A stretch of 22,727 nt of DNA from CAZGOM01 sp964527265 (lineage in GTDB: Bacteria > Planctomycetota > Phycisphaerae > Phycisphaerales > Phycisphaeraceae): contig CAZGOM010000086.1 in NCBI GenBank assembly GCA_964527265.1, forward strand, positions 1 through 22,727, written 5' to 3'. This document shows, piece after piece, positions 1 through 8,400 of the stretch. A program made the translations under genes and the position numbers. The number at the start of each line of letters is the position of its first letter. Positions within the stretch are counted from its first letter, which is position 1. The notes beneath the pieces are model-generated. The model was not told the origin of the DNA and searched no databases. It saw only the letters and a program-made list of their open reading frames with translations.

Positions 1-83
1 GCCCCGATAGAGACTCTCATATCATCTGGCACCAATTTTTGGGAGCAGACCAGGTGCCATGGTCTGTGATCAGGAATCGGGGT
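1..83. other. Short complementary segments with pseudoknot-like arrangement
   Basis: Three perfect 7-base complementarities are packed together. CCCCGAT (2-8) pairs with ATCGGGG (76-82). TGGCACC (27-33) pairs with GGTGCCA (53-59). CAGACCA (46-52) pairs with TGGTCTG (60-66), leaving 53-59 as a 7-base loop. The upstream segment 27-33 is therefore complementary to the loop of the 46-66 hairpin, the layout of an H-type pseudoknot or of two mutually exclusive hairpins, closed by an outer stem. It could be a structured RNA, but it overlaps the transposase relic and may be incidental. The strand is unknown and the element could extend beyond the window edge. Confidence 0.2.
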
Positions 84-184
84 GTGCCGTGCCTTCGCGC
101 AACCCTCGGCAGCCCCAAGCGGTCCCACGCCTGCCCTAGACTGTTAAATGATTCTCGCCAAAAATTCCCGTGAAACCAATCCAT
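17..184 (-). pseudogene. Decayed integrase-core (rve) transposase fragment
   Basis: A 55-codon reading frame runs from an ATG at 184-182 to a TGA at 19-17. Its middle reads RRHGTPRFLITDHG. From memory this matches the region around the second catalytic Asp of rve-type DDE transposases and integrases, where a segment such as RRHGxPRxLITDHGxQF is common. After DHG the expected QF and the following helix are missing (TWSAPKNWC instead) and the frame stops soon after, before any catalytic Glu. The first DDE Asp is also absent: an in-frame stop lies just upstream of the ATG at 187-185. I read it as a relic of an insertion sequence, not a working gene. A chance match is possible because only about 14 residues carry the signal. 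Confidence 0.4.
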
Positions 185-194
185 TTAACAGTCT
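138..194. repeat. Perfect 13-bp inverted repeat
   Basis: AGACTGTTAAATG (138-150) is the exact reverse complement of CATTTAACAGTCT (182-194), separated by 31 bases. No U-run follows on either side, so it is not a standard intrinsic terminator. It sits at the upstream end of the transposase relic and could be an operator, a stem in an RNA, or the trace of a mobile-element end. Confidence 0.6.
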
Positions 195-509
195 CAAACC
201 GCCTACATCCCCTACGCGCCCTCCGCCCCAAATCGACAAAAATGAAAAAAAACCTTGTTTTAAAGGGTTTTCGCAAAACACCAAAACAGAGAGTGATTAT
301 GAAGAGGGTTTGGCCCGGGGAGCTTGAATGGAAGGCCGTAACACCAAGACAGCAAACGAGTTAACGACAAGTCCCGTGAGGCAAACCCTCCCGGGACTTG
401 TTGTTTTATGACCTCGAAGGTCGCAGAACGATCTCTCAATCAACACTCACTCAAGCGCCATTCTCAACAAGTCACCGAAAATGACCGCCATTCCTCGAAA
501 CACCCCCTC
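185..509. other. Intergenic stretch without a supported gene
   Basis: No convincing coding sequence is seen here. A 64-codon plus-strand frame (GTG at 170 to TAA at 362-364) is short and very basic, has no recognisable motif and no ribosome-binding site, and its stop codon lies in the base of the terminator-like hairpin at 363-405. An A-rich patch lies at about 236-250. A smaller inverted repeat, GACCT (410-414) and AGGTC (418-422), follows the main hairpin. The stretch also serves as the 3' flank of the minus-strand NTPase gene ending at 510. Confidence 0.5.
363..407 (+). terminator. Rho-independent-type terminator hairpin
   Basis: AACGACAAGTCCCG (363-376) pairs with CGGGACTTGTTGTT (392-405): 13 Watson-Crick pairs plus one G-U. 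After a single T/C mismatch the stem continues with GAGG (378-381) and CCTC (387-390) around a CAAAC loop. On the plus strand it runs into TTGTTTT, a U-rich tail. On the minus strand the tail is AACTCGTTTGC, a poor U-tract, although it lies about 105 bases past the NTPase stop and could still help end that transcript. No intact plus-strand gene precedes it in the window, so the transcript it serves must start upstream of base 1 or be non-coding. Confidence 0.55.
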
Positions 510-3500
510 TTACCTCAAGCCCGCATTCAATACACATCCTTCAACGGTCACGTCCTTTTCCGACAATCTCGCCGCCTGGCTCTTGAAAAACTCCAACGCT
601 TCCCTCGCAGTTAACCCAGGCGTTTTCGCTTTCCGTCTGTCACTGTCACTCCAAGCCTCGCACGCAAACCACCCCACGAGATAAATCCCATCAACGCAAT
701 GGTTGTCCCTCAAATACCTATCCACTAACTGCGTTTTCATCGCCGTTTTCAACTCTGCATGCCAACACCCCTTCACCTCGACGATCACGCACACCACTTC
801 GTCATCGCCATTCACCCCTTTCACCCGTGCTGTCACGTACAGGTCTGTGTTTTCTCCCGCCGCTCGTTCACCGCGTCGAATCTGAACTTCTCGCGCGGCC
901 AGAATCCCCAGCCCCCGCAACGCCAAGCTCCTTTCCAATTGCCGCTTCACCCAATCCGTGAACTGGTTCTCATCCTTCGGCTCCGCTACAACCCGCCTTC
1001 TTCCATCCGACAAATGATTCCAAACATCCGGCGCTGATGGCGTCTCTCCCTGCAATCCCTGGTTGATCTCCTGCAATGCCTCCATCAACACGGCCCGTAA
1101 TTCGGCTGCACTTCGCACCAACCGGGACGCCGGTGACGCGCACAACGCTAAAAAATCCTTCACCTCAGCAGGCCGCCACGTCTCTCGAAACATCCTTTTT
1201 TGCGCCCGCGCCAACGTGTATTTCAGCCACGTCAAAGTGGGAAATTCCGTCATGATCTTCTTGATAGCCCGTACTCCGGCCAAAGTCCCTTTCTCAACCA
1301 GAACATTTAGAGCATAGTTACGCAAATCAATCGCATTGCTCATGCCCATAGGACGATCAGGGCTCCCATATTCAGGGTCTTCACTTGAGGGGTACTCCTT
1401 TTCCAGCCACAAATAAATCTCTATCAAATCAACCTCAGGCATATCCCATAAAAAATAGCCTTCTTGGCGATTAACCCGAGGTAAATTCTCAAACACATCA
1501 CGCCCAAATTTCCGATCACTCATCACTGCTGTTTTGACCATACGCCACCCGCCCCCCGACTTGGCACTCAGCAATAGACTGGCGCAGGAACTGGCTAACT
1601 CCCGCTCTCTTTCATTGACGGGAAGCGGAGCGACAAGAAAAGCCTTCGCCTTCTTTTCGGCTTCAACGAAATCTCTCTCCAGCAATGCATTGAGAATGTC
1701 CGCTATGCTGCTCGGCCTTAAATTACCATCCACCATTTTCAGCAGTGCGCAAAACAGATCTTCATCCCAACACTTGCTTAGTCTATTCAAAATAGGCAAC
1801 TGGCTCGAGTTTTTGTTCGCATCTTGGCGAATGACAACTTTCTCTATTCCCTGAGTAACCCGTACTCGACTGTTTTTGTACGCCAAACCGATCAGATCGT
1901 CATCTGCATCATCCTCTGCGATTGCTCCAACCCAATCCGGGCAAGCCAAAATAGTCATTGCCCACTTGTCCCAAACTTCCTGCGAAAAAAACTCTAAAGC
2001 AGCCTTCTTCACGTGATATAGAAGAACAAAAGCCTGATACCCCAATAACCAGTAATCATCATTAGGGGTCACAGAAAGCAGATAATTTTCAGACGCCTGA
2101 ATGATTCTTTTTCTCGTTTCATCATCCGCATTTATCCATCCGTCTAATTTACGTATATCCGTTTCCTCAACTCGGCCTTTGTCAGCGCGGCCCGACGGAT
2201 CAAGTATCAGGGCTGAGCTGAGACGTTCGTATCCATCTATCTGGCCGCGTTCGCAATCACAAAGAATCTGCTTTATCTGCTCAGGCATAGGAGGATTGAC
2301 TGGCTTCCGCTCCTGCCTTCTCTCTAATTCTTTCCATTTCTCCCTTTGGTCCTTCCACCTGCTTACGGCCTCTGAATCGATTCGAATCGGCATCAAGTGA
2401 TGTTTAAACGCATCACGGATAATTGGCGAGTACTCACAGGCAGTCAGCATGCACTCAAAATGCTCCACAGAGCCGCGATTAACGACCGCCTCCGCCAATC
2501 CAGCAAAGCATCGAGCGATAATCTCATCCCCAGCATTAATTGCCTCATTAATGAGCCATTCGAAATCCTCCCCCGAGATCAATTGGCTTTCAGGCCACGC
2601 CAATCCACTCAAATCTTGATCTGCTCCTGCATCAACAACAATGGCACGTATCAATTCCCTGCGTTCAGAATAGTTTTTTAAAAACGCCGCTCGCTCGTCA
2701 TGCTGCGAAAAAATTCCTCGGTATGACTTTAACTGATGTCTTGCGTACCCAGCCAATGCTTCTCGAACCGTTGCCATACTCAAATGCTTTAATGCAAGCG
2801 ACACCAATTTTTCAGTAAACCTACCGTTCCAATTCCAGTCTTTATGGAAATCGCATTCTTCCTCTTTTCCAGTAAGCCATTCCAGGATTTTTGCCACTTC
2901 TTCCCGCGACCAGAGCCCATCCCATTCTTGCGATAAAAGCAGATAGTCATAACCGCCAAAATCTTTTTGATTAAATCTATCAAGGGACTTCAACATCTCA
3001 ACAATGTCAACTATCCGACGAGACGTTAAGACATGAACAACATTGATGACGACACGCCCCTCCGAATCCTGCCCCAGCAGCGGAATCAAGGGACGACAAT
3101 GCTCGTCATCTCCAAATGTCCCGATGGCTTTAATCGCGGTCACCCGGACGGACGTATTTTCCTCATCGTCAAGAGCAACCAAAACCAGTAAATCAAGCAG
3201 GCTTCGTTGTTTATTTGCCTCCGCAATGTCAATCGCCGTCCGACGCGCCACGACATCCCTGGATTTATCAGCGATATAAGGCCGCAATTGCTCAGCCAGC
3301 CCAGGGTGCGCAAATCGAGCAAGATGAGCCGCCAAACTCCACCCATCCTCCGTCGTCTCACAGGCATCCATCTTTTTTAGCAGCAGCCCGACCATCGCCT
3401 TTTTCCCTGCATCGTCCGCCGTAGCAACGTCACTTCTCAGAAGGGCCAGGGAATCATTCGTCAGCACAGTTTCCAATGTCGCCTTATCCAGGCGCACCAA

Positions 3501-4697
3501 CCACCCGACAGTCTCCACAAGCTGCGGCACAACCGTCAGGGGCTTCACGTCCTGATGAAAAATCAAACTCTGAACTTGCTCGGGCTTCAGCTCGTGTGTG
3601 GCGATGTACCGGGCAGCCAGATACTCCGCGTACGTCTGATGAGCAAATACAAATTTCCCGGGTCCTTTAGGTCCAAACAATGCAGTATCCAGCGTATCCC
3701 GCACTGCCCCCTCACTCACATCCAAGTGATCACCGCTGATGGATTCCTGTCCTCTCGCCAGCGACAAAATCGAAACGGTATCCTCGTCCCCATGCTGCTC
3801 GGCCTCCACCGAAACCATCGTTTTCTTGCACAATATCATGACCGCGGCAATCCTTGACGCCACCGCCAGCCGCTGCTCCCGAGTCAGCACAGCCCACCGC
3901 CTCCTGTGCTGCCTGCTTTCATCTCCCTCTGCGCACAATCTCAGACATCCCCGCTCATAAAGTTTTTCTTGCGACCCAGAAAGCCCCTTCTTACTTTCAA
4001 ACTCTTCAATCAGAAATCTGAGTGTCAATGGCTTGATCGCAAAAGGCACGGCATTCGCCTTCGCCACTGCTTGAATAAACCCTTCTATGTCCACTGCACT
4101 ATCAGCCGCCTCCGCTCTCACGTCTTCAAGCCGCAACGGCAGCAGCGTATAGGCACCGCATTCATCTTTTTCAGACCACAATTTTTTCAGCTTGCCTTCC
4201 AGTTGCGTCGGCCAATCGGCAGGCCGGCAAGCAATCCGTAACCGTAGCCGACTTCGTGCTTTGCCAATCCTCTCCAAAAGGCCAGCCACCAGCGCCGACA
4301 GATTTTCAACCCGTATCAAGCACTCATCAAAGCTATCCAGAATCAAATGAAGAACGCCGTTCCCCTTCATCCACTCAACAAATTCATCCGCCTTTTCTAT
4401 TTCCGTTTTAAACGTACCGCTGCCGACTTCTTTCAAATTGATCGCTAAAACCTTGTCCGCGGTCTCAATCGCCCCCGCCTCGATTTCCTTCTTCATTTCA
4501 TCAACCGCGAACGACTTCCTGCTTCCCGGCTCACCAAGCAAGATAAGACAAGGGACATGCTTTATCGCGTCAAACGGCTGAGCGTTGCTCTTATAGAAAG
4601 CGGAATACCGTCGGTCCTCCGGGTCTCTCAAATATCCTTCATGAGTCAAGTCCGGAACTTCACCGCGTAAACACCAGAACCGCTTAAACGTAGCCAT
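510..4697 (-). CDS. NACHT/STAND-type NTPase with C-terminal PD-(D/E)XK nuclease, putative defence protein
   Basis: 1395 residues. The N-terminus (RFWCLRGEV...GYLRDPED) precedes a P-loop NTPase: Walker A GEPGSRKS at 55-62, Walker B LHLILDSFDEC at 116-126 (D121, D124, E125), and a sensor-like strand LRLRIACRP at about 151-159. FVFAHQTYAEYLAARYI at 348-364 is the FxHxxxxEYLAA signature that follows NACHT-type NTPases. Residues about 455-560 look like HEAT-type helical repeats, and long helical material follows to about 1220, with a charged helix near 775-800. The C-terminus has D1285, then VIVEVKG with E1307 and K1309, then KTQLVDRYL (Q1323), typical of PD-(D/E)XK nucleases. Inference: the solenoid senses a trigger, the NTPase oligomerises and the nuclease cuts nucleic acid, as in antiphage STAND proteins. 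It differs from Avs-type proteins, which carry the effector at the N-terminus. The usual Gly before the Walker A Lys is Arg here. No Shine-Dalgarno sequence is visible before the ATG; the start is supported by the N-terminal motif. A hand count of 2041-2100 gives 42% GC, lower than neighbouring genes. It stands alone and is divergent from the Rhs gene. Confidence 0.85.
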   Translation of the reverse strand: MATFKRFWCLRGEVPDLTHEGYLRDPEDRRYSAFYKSNAQPFDAIKHVPCLILLGEPGSRKSFAVDEMKKEIEAGAIETADKVLAINLKEVGSGTFKTEIEKADEFVEWMKGNGVLHLILDSFDECLIRVENLSALVAGLLERIGKARSRLRLRIACRPADWPTQLEGKLKKLWSEKDECGAYTLLPLRLEDVRAEAADSAVDIEGFIQAVAKANAVPFAIKPLTLRFLIEEFESKKGLSGSQEKLYERGCLRLCAEGDESRQHRRRWAVLTREQRLAVASRIAAVMILCKKTMVSVEAEQHGDEDTVSILSLARGQESISGDHLDVSEGAVRDTLDTALFGPKGPGKFVFAHQTYAEYLAARYIATHELKPEQVQSLIFHQDVKPLTVVPQLVETVGWLVRLDKATLETVLTNDSLALLRSDVATADDAGKKAMVGLLLKKMDACETTEDGWSLAAHLARFAHPGLAEQLRPYIADKSRDVVARRTAIDIAEANKQRSLLDLLVLVALDDEENTSVRVTAIKAIGTFGDDEHCRPLIPLLGQDSEGRVVINVVHVLTSRRIVDIVEMLKSLDRFNQKDFGGYDYLLLSQEWDGLWSREEVAKILEWLTGKEEECDFHKDWNWNGRFTEKLVSLALKHLSMATVREALAGYARHQLKSYRGIFSQHDERAAFLKNYSERRELIRAIVVDAGADQDLSGLAWPESQLISGEDFEWLINEAINAGDEIIARCFAGLAEAVVNRGSVEHFECMLTACEYSPIIRDAFKHHLMPIRIDSEAVSRWKDQREKWKELERRQERKPVNPPMPEQIKQILCDCERGQIDGYERLSSALILDPSGRADKGRVEETDIRKLDGWINADDETRKRIIQASENYLLSVTPNDDYWLLGYQAFVLLYHVKKAALEFFSQEVWDKWAMTILACPDWVGAIAEDDADDDLIGLAYKNSRVRVTQGIEKVVIRQDANKNSSQLPILNRLSKCWDEDLFCALLKMVDGNLRPSSIADILNALLERDFVEAEKKAKAFLVAPLPVNERERELASSCASLLLSAKSGGGWRMVKTAVMSDRKFGRDVFENLPRVNRQEGYFLWDMPEVDLIEIYLWLEKEYPSSEDPEYGSPDRPMGMSNAIDLRNYALNVLVEKGTLAGVRAIKKIMTEFPTLTWLKYTLARAQKRMFRETWRPAEVKDFLALCASPASRLVRSAAELRAVLMEALQEINQGLQGETPSAPDVWNHLSDGRRRVVAEPKDENQFTDWVKRQLERSLALRGLGILAAREVQIRRGERAAGENTDLYVTARVKGVNGDDEVVCVIVEVKGCWHAELKTAMKTQLVDRYLRDNHCVDGIYLVGWFACEAWSDSDRRKAKTPGLTAREALEFFKSQAARLSEKDVTVEGCVLNAGLR

Positions 4698-4912
4698 GAC
4701 CGGATTGTCTCAACCAACCAACGGTTCCTCAACACGTTCCCATCCCACCCCCCGTCTTCACCACCCATTCCACGGCAAACTCTCTTGCTCTGCCCATCTC
4801 CCGCTGCACTCTTTAGCGAAGGTGCCTGAGTGAATCCAGCCTGCTTTAGCTCATCCCGCCCCCCACAGAATCCGTCATGTGCCGTTCTTCACCCGCTTTA
4901 CCCAAAAACAGG

Positions 4913-5014
4913 CCCTATCCTCCCACCCCCTTCCCCACTTCTTCCCTTTCCCTCTCACTTTTACTTATTCCTTATCACTGATCCCTTTCTCCCCACACCA
5001 ATTCACTCCAACCA
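4913..5014. other. Almost G-free pyrimidine-rich tract
   Basis: Across these 102 bases the plus strand has one G only (4980), and most of the 4913-4979 part is C or T. Read on the minus strand it is a purine-rich leader upstream of the NTPase gene. It may adopt unusual structure or reflect strand-biased mutation. No coding signal is present. Confidence 0.6.
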
Positions 5015-5082
5015 GAAACCCGCGTAGCACCGTCCCCAGGCCCCCTCTTAAAAACCCCTTAAAACAAGCCCTTTCCTCACAC

Positions 5083-5101
5083 CCCAAAACCACGTTTTGG
5101 G
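5083..5101. repeat. 8-bp inverted repeat with 3-base loop
   Basis: CCCAAAAC (5083-5090) and GTTTTGGG (5094-5101) are exact reverse complements around CAC. No U-run follows. It sits between the divergent genes, so an operator-like site or a small cruciform is possible. The CCCCAAAA element at its left recurs at 5133 and 5198. Confidence 0.5.
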
Positions 5102-5132
5102 CGACACGCAACAAGTACGTCAACAACATTCA

Positions 5133-5237
5133 CCCCAAAACGTCATAACTCATATTCTCTCCACACCCAAAAATGCCGTAAACCCCATTTTTGCATTCCC
5201 CAAAAATCGCCATAACTCACATTTTCAAATCCACACC
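5133..5237. repeat. Two imperfect direct repeats, candidate regulator sites
   Basis: Copy 1 (5133-5167) starts CCCCAAAA, continues CGTCATAACTCATATT and ends CCACACC. Copy 2 (5198-5237) starts CCCCAAAA, continues CGCCATAACTCACATT and also ends CCACACC, with 2-3 base insertions. The copies start 65 bases apart, upstream of the Rhs promoter candidate. Between them an inverted repeat CAAAAATG (5168-5175) / CATTTTTG (5186-5193) is exact. Such paired sites upstream of a gene are typical of transcription-factor binding, but no regulator gene is in the window. Confidence 0.45.
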
Positions 5238-5295
5238 TACATAGAGATATACACTTAAATACATCGTCTTGTTATCCCCAACTCTTGATTAGGCA

Positions 5296-5325
5296 TTGAC
5301 GCGCCCAACCTCCCCGGCGTACAAC
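5296..5325 (+). promoter_or_regulatory. Candidate sigma70-type promoter of the Rhs gene
   Basis: TTGACG (5296-5301) and TACAAC (5320-5325) are separated by 18 bases. The -35 matches consensus at five of six positions and the -10 at four of six. Transcription would begin near 5332, about 100 bases before the ATG at 5435. It is a consensus match only; planctomycete promoters are poorly defined. Confidence 0.3.
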
Positions 5326-5434
5326 ATCCGCTTCCGCGCGGCACCCAGCTTTGTGCCACGTTTCCGGCGTTGATTTCACAGGCTGCCATCCATTTCGGCC
5401 AGCCCCTTCCACTCACGACTTTCCTGGGCTATAC

Positions 5435-8400
5435 ATGTCAAGACAAGACTTTTGGGGCCTTCTGGACCGTTCTCTTGTGTCCAAATTTGTTCATATGAAC
5501 TCAGTCCGACGTCGCTGGGCCAACACCGCCTCAGGCCGCATAAAACGTTTAATATCAAGTCTTAAAAGCGATCTGGCCACCCGGAAAAACCCGGCGTTTT
5601 CCATCGAAAACCTCGAGCAGCGCCAGCTCATGACAGCCTCCCCCTTCGAATTCAGCGAGCTCGTCTTCGGCAACGACACACGCTCCTACACCGACGTCCA
5701 GGGCCGCGTCGCCGTCGGCGGCTCAGGCAACTTCACAGGCTTCAGCGTCGGCACCAGCCTCTCTGACTCCGACGGCACACGAGACGACCTGATTGTCGGT
5801 GGCAACCTCACTTACACCAACGGCCAGATCTTCAACGGAAACGTCCGCTCCGGCGGCACCGCCACCCTCTCCAGCTGGGGCCACCCAAACGGCTCCTACA
5901 TCGCCGGAAATCCCCTCAATTTCACCGACCTAAAGTCCCAAGCCACAAGTACTTCCAGCTATCTGGCGGGATTGTCTACCACCAATTCATCAACGTTTCA
6001 GTACGGGACGCTCACGCTGACGGGAACCAAAGCCATCAGCGTCATCAACGTCTCCGGTTCACAACTCTCCACCGCCAATTCAATCAACCTCTCCGCCCCC
6101 GCTGGCGGCATCCTCGTCCTCAACGTCTCCGGCACCTCCGACAAAATGCAGTACGCCGGCATGAATCTCTCCGGCATCACCAACTCCAACGTCATCTGGA
6201 ATTTCTACGAGGCCACGACGTTAACCATTGCAGGCATTGGGGTTAAGGGAACCGTCCTGGCCCCCAACGCCACCGTCTCCTTCTCCAACGGCAACATCGA
6301 CGGAAGCCTCATCGCCAACAACGTCTCCGGCTCCGGCGAAATCCACTACCACCTCTACACCGGCCCCCAAGGCCAAACCTCCGTCTTCAACCCCGTCCCC
6401 GTCATCACCGGCACACCCTCCGGCAACACCAGCCCCGAAGGCGCCCAGATCAACCTGGGCTCCACCGTCAGCGAGCAGAACTACTCAGGCTCCTTCACCT
6501 ACGCCTGGAACGTCACCAAAAACGGCTCCGCCTATTCCACCGCAACCAGCTCCGGATTCTCCTTTACTCCAAACGACAACGGCACTTACGTTGTCTCCCT
6601 CATTGCCACAGACACCGCCGGCCGCACAGGAACCACCTCCACCACCATCAACGTAACCAACGTCGCCCCCACCGCCAACATCTCCGGCGCTGCCTCCACA
6701 AACGAAGGCACATCCGTCACTTACAGCAGCACCAAGAGCGACCCCGGCTCCGCCGACACCCACACTTACACCTGGAGCGTCCTCAAGGGCGGCAATGCCT
6801 ATTCCCTCCCAGGCGGCACGGTCACCAACCAGGCCGCCTTCACCTTCACCCCAACCGACGACGGTGCTTACACCGTCCGCCTCACCGTCACCGATGATGA
6901 CGGCGACACGGTCACCACCACCGCCTCCCTCAGCGTCGCCAACGTCGCCCGCACCCCGTCGATCAGCGGCGCATCCACCGTCAACGAAGGTTCCACCTAC
7001 ACCCTGAGCCTCACTCCCGGCGCCGACCCCGGCGCGGACACCGTGTCGGGATGGTCCATCAACTGGGGCGACGGAAGCACCCAGACCGTCACCGGCAACC
7101 CCTCCAGCGTCACTCACGTCTACGCCGATGGCGTAAACGCTTATCTCATCAGCGCTTCCGTCAGTGATGAAGACGGCTCCTATGCCGCCAATACCTTGAA
7201 TGTCGCCGTCGCCAACGTTGCCCCAAACGTAGTAATCAGCGGCGCTTCCACCGTCAATGAAGGCTCGCAATACACCCTCACACTCGGCGCGTCAGGCGAC
7301 CCAGGCACCGACACCATCTCCGGCTGGGTCATCGACTGGGGCGATGGCAACACCCAAACCGTCATCGGCAACGTCGCCAGCCTCACCCATACGTATGTCC
7401 AGGGCCCATCAAGTGTTACCGTCAAAGCCTGGGCCTCCGACGAAGATGGCACCTACAGCAGCAACACCCTCAATGTCAGCGTATTGAATGTCGCCCCCAC
7501 CGGCAACATCACCGGCGCCCCCGCAAGCCCCATCGAGGTCGGCACAGGCGTCACCCTCGGCTCCACCGTCATCGATCCCGGCATCCTCGACACCCACACC
7601 TTCGCCTGGGTCATCACCAAAGATGGAAACGCTTATAACCCCGGATCTGGCGTTGCTTTAAACACATCCTCCCTGAGCTGGACGCCCACCGCACCCGGCG
7701 CCTACCAGGTCACCCTCGCCGTCACCGACGGCGACGGCGCGGCAAGCACCCCCGTCAGCGCGAACATCTCCGTCTATGTCACCCTGGGCGTCTCCCTGAA
7801 TCTGCCCACCGACCAGCAGAATGAAGGCTCCCAGGTCACCATCGGCACCACCCTCTCCGGCTCCGCCTCCGGCACGGCCACCTACGCATGGACGATCACC
7901 AAAAATGGCAACGCCTATAACCCTCCTTCCGGCACGGCTTTAGATCAAGACACCCTGGCCTGGTCACCCCAAGACAACGGCGTCTACGCCCTCAGCCTCA
8001 CCGTCACCCGCCAAGGCCTCACCGCGACAGCCTCTGGCTCCGTGGTCGTCGAAAACGTCGACCCCACAGCCACCATCCAGGGGGCTCCCGCGACCTCCCC
8101 CGAAGGCACGCAGATCAGCCTCTTCAGCCAGGTCACCGACCCTGGCTCCGCCGACACACATACCTATGCCTGGACCGTACTTAAAGACGGACAACCCTAT
8201 TCACTCCCCACAGCCACGGTCACCGATGACCACGCCTTCGCCTTCACCCCGGATGACGACGGCCAATACACCCTCATCCTCACCGTCACCGATGACGACG
8301 GCGGCTTCACCACCGTCAGTGAAACCGTCGAAGTCACCAACATCGCCCCCGAAATCTCCATCTCCGGCAACTCAAATGTTGATGAGGGAACGACTTACAC

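Larger units (their letters stand above)
4698..5434. other. Divergent intergenic region between NTPase and Rhs genes
   Basis: About 740 bases separate the two divergent genes (650 if the Rhs gene starts at the TTG at 5351). No convincing gene is seen; open frames inside it have the composition of a C/T-rich spacer. It holds a nearly G-free tract, short inverted repeats, a pair of imperfect direct repeats and a candidate promoter, each listed separately. No clear -10 element for the NTPase gene was found on the minus strand. Confidence 0.6.

Noticed and set aside
1..83. Known structured RNA (SRP RNA, tmRNA, RNase P or a common riboswitch)
   Set aside because: The conserved signatures I know for these RNAs are missing; only the general fold potential remains.
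3..173. Open plus-strand frame from the window edge (56 codons)
   Set aside because: No motif recognised; the minus-strand frame over the same bases carries the integrase-like signal, so this is probably its shadow.
142..190. Possible integron attC site, because GTTAAAT and ATTTAAC fit the GTTRRRY and RYYYAAC core patterns
   Set aside because: The two cores are in the reverse order for an attC site, the arms pair perfectly without extrahelical bases, and no integrase or cassette array is present.
170..364. 64-codon plus-strand frame (MKPIHLTV...)
   Set aside because: GTG start without ribosome-binding site, very basic, no recognisable motif, and its stop lies in the terminator-like stem.
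6485..7270. Long minus-strand frame of 261 codons inside the Rhs gene (and a similar one at 11522-12397)
   Set aside because: Antisense shadow of the GC-rich repeat region; low-complexity Gly/Val/Asp composition and no domain.
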